NCBI GenBank assembly: GCA_023414975.1
Contig: JAEZMI010000344.1
Coordinates: 1 to 16,567 of the forward strand
DNA from: Pseudomonadota bacterium
Lineage (GTDB): Bacteria > Pseudomonadota > Alphaproteobacteria > Rhizobiales > Xanthobacteraceae
Reading direction: 5' to 3'
Length of the DNA stretch: 16,567 nt
Below, one piece after another: positions 7,615 to 15,324 of the stretch (the stretch's first letter is position 1; the number at the start of each line of letters is the position of its first letter). Both the position numbers and the translations under genes were made by a program. Below the pieces are notes generated by a model that did no database searches, was not told the origin of the DNA, and was given only the letters and a program-made list of their open reading frames with translations.

Positions 7615-9222
7615 TCAGGCCGCCTTCTTCACGTCCTTCACATCGGTGAAGACGATGCCGGGCCAGCGGTCACCGGTGTAGCCTATCATGAAGGCGGAAG
7701 GGCTGAGGAAGACGAGATCGCCATCGAGATCCTCGGCGGTCGAGAGCCGGTTGCCGGCCGCGAATTCGTCCAGCCGCTTCGGATCGGCCGACGAGACCCA
7801 GCGCGCGAGCTGGAACTCCGACATGTCGAAGCCGACATCGAGCCCGTACTCGGCCTCGAGCCGGTTCTTCAGCACGTCGAGCTGCAGCGGCCCGACCACC
7901 CCGACCAGCGCCGGGGAGCCGTCGGTCGGGCGGAACACCTGGACCACGCCTTCCTCCGCCATTTCCTGCAACGCCTGCTTCAGCTTCTTGGCCTTCATCG
8001 CGTCCGAGAGCTTCACCCGGCGCAGAATTTCCGGCGCGAAGCTCGGCACACCGACGAAGTTGATGTCCTCGCCCTCGGTGAGCGTGTCCCCGATGCGCAG
8101 ATTTCCGTGGTTGGGGATTCCGACCACATCGCCCGCATAAGCCTCCTCGGCGAGCTGGCGGTCCTGGGCGAAGAAGAACTGCGGCGTGGCGAGGCTCATC
8201 GGCTTTCCGGTACGCACCAGCTTCGCCTTCATGCCGCGCTGAAGCTTGCCAGAGCAGAGCCGCGCAAAGGCGATGCGGTCCCGGTGGTTCGGATCCATGT
8301 TCGCCTGGATCTTGAAGACGAAGGCCGTCATGCGCGGCTCTTCCGCCTCGACACGACGCTTGTCCGCATCCTGCGCGCGCGGCGGCGGCGCATAACGGCC
8401 GAGACCTTCGAGGAGATCGCCGACCCCGAAATTGCGCAGCGCCGAGCCAAAATAGACCGGCGTCAGATGGCCTTCCAGGAAGGCCTTCAGCTGGAACGGG
8501 TTGCACCCCTCGCGCACGAGGCCGAGTTCCTCGGCGAGCGCATCCTCCTGCAGCGTCACATTCAGCGCCGCGATCTCCGCCATGCTCATGTCGCGCAGCG
8601 GCCCGGTCTTGCCTTCATCGCCATCGAGCAAGCGCATGCCGCCGGTCGCGACATCCATCGTGCCGACGAAGTCGCGCCCGCGCCCGACCGGCCACGTCAT
8701 CGGCGAGGTATCGAGCGCCAGCGTCTTCTCGATCTCGTCGAGGATCTCGAAGGGATCGCGGCTCTCCCGGTCCATCTTGTTGATGAAGGTAATGATGGGG
8801 ATGTCGCGCAGGCGGCAGACTTCCAGCAGCTTGCGCGTGCGGGATTCGATGCCCTTGGCCGCGTCGATCACCATCACCGCCGCATCAACGGCGGTCAGCG
8901 TGCGATAGGTGTCTTCCGAGAAGTCCTCGTGGCCCGGCGTGTCCAGGAGGTTAAAGACATGACCGCCGAACTCGAAGGTCATCACCGAGGTGGCGACCGA
9001 GATGCCGCGTTCGCGCTCGATCGCCATCCAGTCCGAACGCGTCGAGCGCCGGTCCTTCTTGGCGCGCACCTGTCCGGCGAGCTGGATCGCGCCACCGAAC
9101 AGCAAGAGCTTTTCGGTCAGCGTGGTTTTGCCCGCGTCAGGATGCGAGATGATCGCGAAGGTGCGGCGGCGCGCCACTTCGAGCGCGATCGGCGAGGCGG
9201 CGGAGTTGGAGAGCGCGTTCAT
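7615..9222 (-). CDS. prfC: Peptide chain release factor 3 (RF3)
   Basis: A 535-residue translational GTPase, close to the usual length of about 530 for RF3, which recycles RF1/RF2 from the ribosome after termination. The N-terminal G domain shows SHPDAGKT (26-33), ERGISV (71-76), DTPGHEDF (94-101) and NKMDR (148-152). RF3-specific features include QLAGQVRAKKDRRSTRSDW (48-66), the variant that distinguishes RF3 from EF-G, and the downstream stretches VYFGSALRNFGVGDLLEG and VGVVGPLQLDVLKNRLEAEY. The C-terminal portion (PSAFMIGYTGDRWPGIVF) is also RF3-like. It follows the ArsC-like gene by 57 bp and may receive readthrough from the molybdenum-hydroxylase block. ATG 9222 lacks a clear Shine-Dalgarno. 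Confidence 0.97.
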   Translation of the reverse strand: MNALSNSAASPIALEVARRRTFAIISHPDAGKTTLTEKLLLFGGAIQLAGQVRAKKDRRSTRSDWMAIERERGISVATSVMTFEFGGHVFNLLDTPGHEDFSEDTYRTLTAVDAAVMVIDAAKGIESRTRKLLEVCRLRDIPIITFINKMDRESRDPFEILDEIEKTLALDTSPMTWPVGRGRDFVGTMDVATGGMRLLDGDEGKTGPLRDMSMAEIAALNVTLQEDALAEELGLVREGCNPFQLKAFLEGHLTPVYFGSALRNFGVGDLLEGLGRYAPPPRAQDADKRRVEAEEPRMTAFVFKIQANMDPNHRDRIAFARLCSGKLQRGMKAKLVRTGKPMSLATPQFFFAQDRQLAEEAYAGDVVGIPNHGNLRIGDTLTEGEDINFVGVPSFAPEILRRVKLSDAMKAKKLKQALQEMAEEGVVQVFRPTDGSPALVGVVGPLQLDVLKNRLEAEYGLDVGFDMSEFQLARWVSSADPKRLDEFAAGNRLSTAEDLDGDLVFLSPSAFMIGYTGDRWPGIVFTDVKDVKKAA

Positions 9223-9279
9223 GGGCGGGACATGGCAGGGAAGCCGCCGCGGATCAAGAGGCCGAGGGATATCGGGCGG

Positions 9280-9627
9280 TCAGCCGAACTGCCGAGCGTA
9301 GCTCTCAGGCTTGAAGCCGACCAGCAGAGCTCCATCCGCTTCCAGCACCGGCCGCTTGATGAGCGAGGGCTGGGCCTGCATCAGCGTAAGCGCCTTTGCC
9401 TCGTCAATGCCCGCCTTGTCGGCGTCGTCCAGCTTGCGGAAGGTCGTGCCAGCACGGTTGAGCAGCGTCTCCCAGCCGACCTTGTTCGCCCAAAGCCTCA
9501 GGCGGGCGGCCTCGATGCCTGACGCCTTGTAGTCGTGAAAGGCATAGGCGACGCTGTGCTGATCGAGCCAGGCACGCGCCTTCTTCATCGTGTCGCAGTT
9601 CTTGATGCCGTAGATCGCGACCGCCAC
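9280..9627 (-). CDS. ArsC/Spx-family protein (YffB-like)
   Basis: A 115-residue thioredoxin-fold protein of the ArsC-like family, as annotated for many proteobacterial YffB/Spx-MgsR members. It starts with a beta strand and the single redox cysteine (AIYGIKNCDTMKKARAW, Cys11). Later it carries the family's LNRAGTTFRKL and PSLIKRPVLE; the Arg in the KRPV segment is typical of the active site. True arsenate reduction is unlikely to be its role: no ars genes are nearby and YffB-like members are not proven arsenate reductases. The chosen start is GTG 9627, with GAGGG five to nine bases upstream and the protein beginning right at the first strand; the frame is open to 9882 but that part is a shadow of the FAD-subunit gene. 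It sits 17 bp after the FAD subunit, implying co-transcription. Confidence 0.87.
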   Translation of the reverse strand: MAVAIYGIKNCDTMKKARAWLDQHSVAYAFHDYKASGIEAARLRLWANKVGWETLLNRAGTTFRKLDDADKAGIDEAKALTLMQAQPSLIKRPVLEADGALLVGFKPESYARQFG

Positions 9628-9644
9628 TTTGCCCTCGCCCGAAT

Positions 9645-10451
9645 TCAGCGCGGCGCGTTGAGCCGCGCCACGGCACGGCGGGTCATAACGCCGGCGAGGT
9701 GCGCGCGATAGGCGCCGGTGCCATGAATATCGCTGATCATGGCGTCGCTCTCCAGGGTAAGCCCCTCCAGCGCTTCGACGCTGAAGTCCCTCGCCAAGGC
9801 GGCCTCGGCCGCCTCCCAACGGAAAACACCCCCCTGTCCGGCGCCGGTGATCGCCACGCGCACAGCACCCGCACCGCGCCACACAAAGGCGCCGGCCATC
9901 GCATAACGCGAAGCCGGATTGGGGAATTTCTCATAAAGGCCCTGCCCCCCGAGGGGAAAGCGGACCTGTAGAACAATCTCGCCCGGCTCCAGGGCCGTCT
10001 CGAACAGATCGCGGAAGAATTCCCCCGCGGGAATCTCCCGCCGGTCGGTCACGATAACGGCGTCCAGCGCGAGACTGGCGGCCGGATAGTCGGCAGACGG
10101 GTCATTATTGGCGATGGAGCCGCCGATGGTGCCGCGATTGCGGACCGCCGGATCACCGATGAAACCCGCGAGTTCTGCAAGCCCCGGCAGGGCTTCGCGA
10201 ACGAGCGGCGAGGCATGCACCTGCGCGTGCGGTGTCATGGCACCGATTACCAAGGTGTCGCCCTCGCGGCTGATGCCGACGAGGCCAGGTACCGCCGAGA
10301 GGTCGACCAGATCGCTCGGGCTGGCCAGGCGCTGCTTCAGCGTCGCGACGAGCGTCTGGCCGCCCGCCAGAAGCTTGGCTTCCTCCTGCGTGGCGAGCAG
10401 GGCCTGCACGGCGGCGAGATCGCTTGGGCGATGATACGTGAAGGGGTACAT
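9645..10451 (-). CDS. FAD-binding medium subunit of a xanthine dehydrogenase/CO dehydrogenase-family enzyme (CoxM-like)
   Basis: A 268-residue subunit that passes electrons from the 2Fe-2S subunit through FAD. Both FAD-binding motifs of the family are present: LLAGGQTLV (27-35) and TIGGSIANNDPSADYPAA (108-125). The rest matches the C-terminal CO-dehydrogenase-flavoprotein domain (ASRYAMAGAFVW, RVAITGAG). The length fits separate medium subunits (about 260-290). It starts 3 bp after the 2Fe-2S gene's stop, so translation is probably coupled. In most operons of this kind a large molybdopterin subunit of about 750-800 residues lies next to these two; here the next genes are ArsC-like and prfC, so the catalytic subunit is not in this window. 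Confidence 0.93.
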   Translation of the reverse strand: MYPFTYHRPSDLAAVQALLATQEEAKLLAGGQTLVATLKQRLASPSDLVDLSAVPGLVGISREGDTLVIGAMTPHAQVHASPLVREALPGLAELAGFIGDPAVRNRGTIGGSIANNDPSADYPAASLALDAVIVTDRREIPAGEFFRDLFETALEPGEIVLQVRFPLGGQGLYEKFPNPASRYAMAGAFVWRGAGAVRVAITGAGQGGVFRWEAAEAALARDFSVEALEGLTLESDAMISDIHGTGAYRAHLAGVMTRRAVARLNAPR

Positions 10452-10454
10452 CGC

Positions 10455-10943
10455 TCACTCCTTCCTGGCCGGAAGCGCCGCCATGGCCTTCGCACCGGCC
10501 ATGATGGCCAGCACGATGTTATGGTAGCCGGTGCATCGGCAGATATTGCCTTCCAGCTCCGCCCGAACGACAGGTTCGTCCAGGATCGGGCCGTGACGGC
10601 GCACCATATCGAGCCCGGCCATGATCATGCCCGGCGTGCAGAAGCCGCATTGCAGGCCGTGATGCTCGCGAAATGCTTCCTGCATAGCATGCAGCCGTTG
10701 GGTGTCCCCGATCCCTTCGATCGTGGTCACGGCGGCACCCTCCGCCTGCACGGCAAGGAGCGCGCAAGACTTCGCGGCCTCGCCATCGACGTGAACGGTG
10801 CAGGCGCCGCACTGGCTGGTATCGCAGCCAACATGGGTGCCGGTGAGCGACAGCATGTCGCGCAGCAACTCGACCAGCAGCGTGCGCGGATCGATCGTGG
10901 TGGTGACCGGCGTGCCGTTCACGGTAAGCGTAATGGTCTGCAT
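10455..10943 (-). CDS. 2Fe-2S small subunit of a molybdenum hydroxylase (CoxS-like)
   Basis: A 162-residue iron-sulfur subunit of normal length. The plant-ferredoxin-type N-terminal cluster is held by Cys40, Cys45, Cys48 and Cys60 (GCDTSQCGACTVHVDG and the following KSC). The C-terminal helical 2Fe-2S domain has Cys99, Cys102, Cys135 and Cys137 (CGFCTPGMI and CRCTGY). All eight ligands expected in the family are present, so it should be functional. It would relay electrons from the molybdopterin site to the FAD subunit encoded 3 bp downstream. The CoxG-like gene ends 31 bp upstream of its start. The family serves CO, xanthine, nicotinate, isoquinoline, aldehydes and other substrates, so the substrate cannot be inferred from this subunit. 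Confidence 0.95.
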   Translation of the reverse strand: MQTITLTVNGTPVTTTIDPRTLLVELLRDMLSLTGTHVGCDTSQCGACTVHVDGEAAKSCALLAVQAEGAAVTTIEGIGDTQRLHAMQEAFREHHGLQCGFCTPGMIMAGLDMVRRHGPILDEPVVRAELEGNICRCTGYHNIVLAIMAGAKAMAALPARKE

Positions 10944-10974
10944 CGGCGTGCTCCCGGTCGGCCTTTGCGAATGC

Positions 10975-11451
10975 TCAAGGGGTCTCAGCGGCGGCAGGAA
11001 CCGGCACGGTCTGCGGCGCGACCACCTGCGCGAAGGCGCCGAAAAACTCGCCGGCGAGTTTCTTCGAGGTGCCTTCGATCAGCCGCGCGCCGAGCTGCGC
11101 GATCTTGCCCCCCACCTTGGCCTCCGCCTCGTAGTTGAGGATGGTGACATCCCCCTCTTCGACCAGCCAGACCCTTGCACCGCCCTTGGCGAAGCCGGCG
11201 ACGCCCCCCTGCCCCTCGCCGTCGATGCGATAGGCCGAGGGCGGATCGAGGTCGGACAGGGTGACCGCCCCGGCGAAGTTCGCCTTCACAGGTCCGATCT
11301 TCAGCACGACCTTGGCGGTGAACTCGGTCGGCGAGGTCTGCACCAGTTCCTGGCAGCCGGGAATGCAGCGCCGCAGGACATCGGCATCATTCAGCGCGCG
11401 CCAGACATCGTCGCGAGGGGCCTCGATACGGTGTGAGCCGGTCAGATCCAT
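10975..11451 (-). CDS. CoxG-like SRPBCC protein
   Basis: A 158-residue SRPBCC/START-type protein like the CoxG accessory of molybdenum hydroxylases. It opens with the family's MDLTGSHRIEAPRDDVWRAL, followed by DVLRRCIPGC, which is characteristic of CoxG, then FTAKVVLKIGPVKANFAG and a glycine-rich segment (GEGQGGVAGFAKG). It ends LGARLIEGTSKKLAGEFF with a short Ala/Pro tail and has no C-terminal membrane anchor of the kind found in some longer CoxG proteins. ATG 11451 was chosen because the family starts there and AGGGGG lies about 5 bases upstream; the frame is open to 11517. CoxG proteins are linked to anchoring or maturation of the enzyme. It is first in the leftward operon and faces the divergent control region. 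Confidence 0.92.
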   Translation of the reverse strand: MDLTGSHRIEAPRDDVWRALNDADVLRRCIPGCQELVQTSPTEFTAKVVLKIGPVKANFAGAVTLSDLDPPSAYRIDGEGQGGVAGFAKGGARVWLVEEGDVTILNYEAEAKVGGKIAQLGARLIEGTSKKLAGEFFGAFAQVVAPQTVPVPAAAETP

Positions 11452-11663
11452 GAAACCCCCTGCAAGAAAGCCTGCGTCGTCGCACTCTCGGCGCGAAGGG
11501 CCGCACGCGAACGCCACGCCCCTTCAGCAACACGTATGCCAACCCTCACAACGACGCGGCTTGCGGCCCTCCGAGCTGCCAGCCGCACCGTCAGCAAGCG
11601 GTCCTGCCCGTGCCCAAGGCGGCGGGTGCATAAATTTAACGCAAGGCTAAGTCTCATTATCGA

Positions 11664-11691
11664 TTGAGTAAATACCCACAATAGGTATGGT
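11664..11691 (+). promoter_or_regulatory. Candidate promoter for the PLP-enzyme operon with overlapping palindrome
   Basis: TTGAGT (11664-11669) and TATGGT (11686-11691) are separated by 16 bases and resemble sigma-70 -35 and -10 boxes, each with two departures from consensus. The inverted repeat ATACC-N7-GGTAT (11672-11688) fills the spacer, where a bound regulator would compete with RNA polymerase. It lies in the most AT-rich stretch of the window. If used, it gives a leader of about 190 bases containing the 11741-11773 hairpin. Recognition is by eye only; a promoter nearer 11836 (TATAAA) is an alternative. Confidence 0.3.
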
Positions 11692-11740
11692 TAGATAGCA
11701 CACAATATCTGGGCGTCGGCATGGCGGCGGCTGCCTCTCA

Positions 11741-11773
11741 GGGTGCCGGAATAGGAATGTCCTCCCGGAACCC
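11741..11773 (+). other. 33-base hairpin in the divergent control region
   Basis: GGGTGCCGG (11741-11749) pairs with CCGGAACCC (11765-11773) with one G-A mismatch, and inside it AGGA (11753-11756) pairs with TCCT (11760-11763) around an ATG loop. The two stems are joined by an AAT/C internal loop. No T-run follows, so a terminator is unlikely. It may be a leader structure or part of a protein-binding site; function unknown. Confidence 0.4.
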
Positions 11774-11893
11774 GCGTCGTGGCCTAAATCTGACCTAACC
11801 CTCTTCACAGGCATATGAACTCGACATATTGGTTCTATAAATAGCACCTCTTCGGCATGGCGCGTGTGGCGCCCTCTCTGGATCAGCACATTG

Positions 11894-13387
<1,494 letters not shown>

Positions 13388-13397
13388 GGAGAACGCG

Positions 13398-14390
13398 ATG
13401 GCGACGCCTCTCTCCTATTCCGATCTCCGGCAGCGTACCCGCGAGCGCGACCGCAGCCTGCGCGACAAGGTGACGACGCTGGAGGACGCCGTGCGGCTGG
13501 TCCAGAACGGCGATCATATCGCCGTGGGCGGCTGCACGGCGTCTCGAACGCCCTTCGCGCTCATTTGGGCGCTGGTCCGGGCCCGGAAGCGGGACCTCAC
13601 CGTCTCGCGTTCGATCGTTTCGACCGAGGGTGACATTTTCTACGCTTCCGGCCTCTCCCGGCACATCATCACCAGTTGGTTCAGCCAGGGCATCGTCTGG
13701 GGCGTGTCCAAGGTGATGCGCGCCTATACCGAATCGAAGCGCGCCCGCTTCGAGGAGTGGAGCCACATGGCGATGGGCCTGCGCTATCGCGCGGGCGCCA
13801 TGGGCGTGCCGTTCATGCCCATGCGCTCCATGCTCGGCTCGGACGTGCTGGGTCGGGTGAGCGGCGATACGGGCCCGGCGGACGCGGCATTCGCCGCCGC
13901 CAAGACCATGGAATGCCCGTTCACAGGTGAGACCCTGCTGCTGGTGCCCGCGCTCAACCCGGACGTGGCGATCATCCATGTCCAGCGCTGCGATGCCTAT
14001 GGCAATGCGCAGCTCGACGGATTGACGTTCATGGACATCGACATCGCCATGGCGGCCAACCGGGTGATCCTCACCACCGAGCGCGTCGTCTCCAACGAAC
14101 AGATCCGCCGCCACCCGGACCAGACCAAGATCGGCTTCTTCACCGTGGATGCCGTCGTCGAGGCCCCTTTTGGCTGCGCGCCGCATGAGTGTTACGGCCT
14201 CTACGAGCCATTCTACAGCCACATGGACATGTACGCGCAGATGACCGCGCGCGACCCGGAAGCCGGCGCGGCCGCCTATCTCGAGCGCTTCTATCACGAG
14301 CCGAAGAGCTGGGCGGACTATCTGAGCCGTATCGGCATGGCCGAGTTGCTGGATGCCCAGCGCCGCGGGAGTGGCATCTATGACGATTGA
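13398..14390 (+). CDS. CoA-transferase alpha subunit (glutaconate CoA-transferase GctA-like)
   Basis: A 330-residue class I CoA-transferase subunit. Similarity to the glutaconate CoA-transferase A type is seen along its length: NGDHIAVGGCTASRTPFA near the start, MGVPFMPMRSMLGSD, VALNPDVAIIHVQ-like DVAIIHVQRCDAYGNAQ, FMDIDIAMAA, then VVSNEQIRRHPDQT and PFGCAPHECYGLYEP, which match GctA block by block. About 30 extra residues precede the first shared block (MATPLSYSDLRQ...). ATG 13398 is chosen: AGGAGAA at 13387-13393 lies just upstream and overlaps the PLP gene's stop. It overlaps the beta gene by 11 bp, consistent with translational coupling and a heteromeric enzyme. The CoA acceptor is not known; genes for glutaconyl-CoA decarboxylation are absent nearby. 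Confidence 0.92.
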   Translation: MATPLSYSDLRQRTRERDRSLRDKVTTLEDAVRLVQNGDHIAVGGCTASRTPFALIWALVRARKRDLTVSRSIVSTEGDIFYASGLSRHIITSWFSQGIVWGVSKVMRAYTESKRARFEEWSHMAMGLRYRAGAMGVPFMPMRSMLGSDVLGRVSGDTGPADAAFAAAKTMECPFTGETLLLVPALNPDVAIIHVQRCDAYGNAQLDGLTFMDIDIAMAANRVILTTERVVSNEQIRRHPDQTKIGFFTVDAVVEAPFGCAPHECYGLYEPFYSHMDMYAQMTARDPEAGAAAYLERFYHEPKSWADYLSRIGMAELLDAQRRGSGIYDD

Positions 14391-15183
14391 ACGCGCCCGC
14401 GCCGGCCTCTCGCTCGCGCCCGTGCCCGGCTACACCGGCTCGGAATTGCTCGCGGTCATGAGCGCGCGTCTTCTGAAGGACGGCCAGACCGTTTTCGCCG
14501 GCGTCGGCATTCCGCTTCTCGCCGCCATTCTCGCGCAGAAGACACATGCGCCGGGCCTCACCATCCTCTTCGAAGGCGGGGTGATCGGCCCCTTCGTGGA
14601 AGCGGGTAAACTGCCGCCATCCACCAACGAACAGCGCTGCACCCGCCGCGCCAACATGCTGGTGTCGATCACCGAAGTGCTGCTGATGCTGCAGCGCGGC
14701 TATGTCGATGTCGGCTTCATGGGCGGCGCGCAGATCGATCGCTACGGCAACCTCAACTCCTCCTTCATCGGCGATCCCGCGGACCCGAAGATCCGCCTGC
14801 CGGGCACGGGCGGCGGTAATGACATCGCCTCGCTGGCCGACATGATCGTCGCCATGAAGCATGAGAAGCGGCGCTTTGTGGAGAAGGTCGATTTCATCAC
14901 CAGCCCCGGTTTTCTCGATGGCGGCAAGACCCGTGCGGAGCGCGGCCTGCCGGCCGGCGGGATGTTCCGGGTCGTCACCGACCTCGGCATTCTCGGTTTT
15001 GACGCGGATAGTCGGGCAATGAGCGTCGTGGCGCTGCATCCGGGCGTCTCGGCGGCGGACATCACGTCGAACACGGGCTTCGAGCTGCCCGTACCTGCCG
15101 ATGTGCCGACCACGGACGCGCCCACCCCGCAGGAACTCGCCATTCTGCGCGAGCTCGATCCGCAGCAGCTTTATACGGCCTGA
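14380..15183 (+). CDS. CoA-transferase beta subunit (glutaconate CoA-transferase GctB-like)
   Basis: A 267-residue partner of the alpha subunit. Shared blocks with GctB include VGIPLLAA, FMGGAQIDRYGNLNSS, FIGDP..PKIRLPGTGGGNDIA, the segment MKHEKRRFVEKVDFITSPGF, and the ending ILRELDPQQLY. Glu65 in ILFEGGVIG aligns by eye with catalytic Glu54 of Acidaminococcus GctB, which forms the glutamyl-CoA thioester. That favours a true transferase over the related IpdAB-type hydrolases of steroid breakdown, which lack this residue in the beta subunit. The start ATG 14380 lies inside the end of the alpha gene (11-bp overlap). The next gene starts 141 bp later, after a nested palindrome that may uncouple its expression. 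Confidence 0.92.
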   Translation: MTIERARAGLSLAPVPGYTGSELLAVMSARLLKDGQTVFAGVGIPLLAAILAQKTHAPGLTILFEGGVIGPFVEAGKLPPSTNEQRCTRRANMLVSITEVLLMLQRGYVDVGFMGGAQIDRYGNLNSSFIGDPADPKIRLPGTGGGNDIASLADMIVAMKHEKRRFVEKVDFITSPGFLDGGKTRAERGLPAGGMFRVVTDLGILGFDADSRAMSVVALHPGVSAADITSNTGFELPVPADVPTTDAPTPQELAILRELDPQQLYTA

Positions 15184-15204
15184 ATTCGAACCCCGCCCCC
15201 CGTC

Positions 15205-15298
15205 GCCGTCATCTGGCGGCAGGCGGAGCCGGAGAGCCGGGATCGCTCTCCTGTTTCCAGCGATCCCGAACCGGTCTTTGGCCGTCCGGTATGACGGC
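15205..15298. repeat. 94-bp nested palindrome (REP-like) between CoA-transferase beta and LLM genes
   Basis: Outer arms GCCGTCAT (15205-15212) and ATGACGGC (15291-15298) are perfect complements. Inside, CGGGATCGCT (15238-15247) and AGCGATCCCG (15259-15268) form a perfect 10-bp stem with an 11-base loop. A third pair, GGCCGTC (15280-15286) and GACGGCC (15293-15299), forms a competing local hairpin that cannot coexist with the outer arms. The layout resembles the REP/palindromic-unit elements common between genes in Rhizobiales; copies elsewhere in the genome cannot be tested here. It may stabilise or attenuate the polycistronic mRNA. Confidence 0.6.
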
Positions 15299-15324
15299 CT
15301 GCAATCGCCTCGAAAGGAAAGCCC

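Larger units (their letters stand above)
11452..11893. promoter_or_regulatory. Divergent control region between CoxG-like and PLP-enzyme genes
   Basis: This 442-bp gap has no convincing gene on either strand. It should contain the promoters of both divergent operons. The left part (11452-11625) is GC-rich and holds a widely spaced GCTTGC/GCAAGC pair at 11559-11564 and 11594-11599. A markedly AT-rich block occupies about 11629-11710, the only one of its kind in the window. It carries two inverted repeats: CTCA-N8-TGAG (11653-11668) and ATACC-N7-GGTAT (11672-11688). A hairpin follows at 11741-11773, then a second AT-rich patch near 11811-11844 with CTATAAATAG at 11835-11844. No regulator gene is adjacent, so the controlling protein is encoded elsewhere or is a global one. 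Confidence 0.6.

Noticed and set aside
8107..9522. A 471-codon plus-strand open frame opposite prfC and the ArsC-like gene
   Set aside because: It crosses two confidently identified minus-strand genes and their gap and encodes a His/Arg-rich product without domain features.
9280..9627. Arsenate reductase function
   Set aside because: No arsenic resistance genes are nearby and the protein looks like the YffB/Spx-like branch, for which arsenate reduction is not established.
9645..11451. Aerobic carbon monoxide dehydrogenase operon
   Set aside because: No CoxL with its Cys-bearing active-site loop is present and no other cox accessory genes (coxD, coxE, coxF) occur, so only family-level naming is justified.
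11864..11893. Earlier GTG start (11864) for the PLP enzyme
   Set aside because: It adds ten residues (WRPLWIST-like) with no Shine-Dalgarno. GTG 11894 puts the start at NPFELPSR, the first stretch that looks family-like. The choice stays uncertain.
13398..15183. Assignment as IpdAB (steroid ring-opening hydrolase)
   Set aside because: The beta subunit keeps the CoA-transferase catalytic glutamate, the alpha subunit matches GctA block by block, and no other steroid-degradation genes are nearby.
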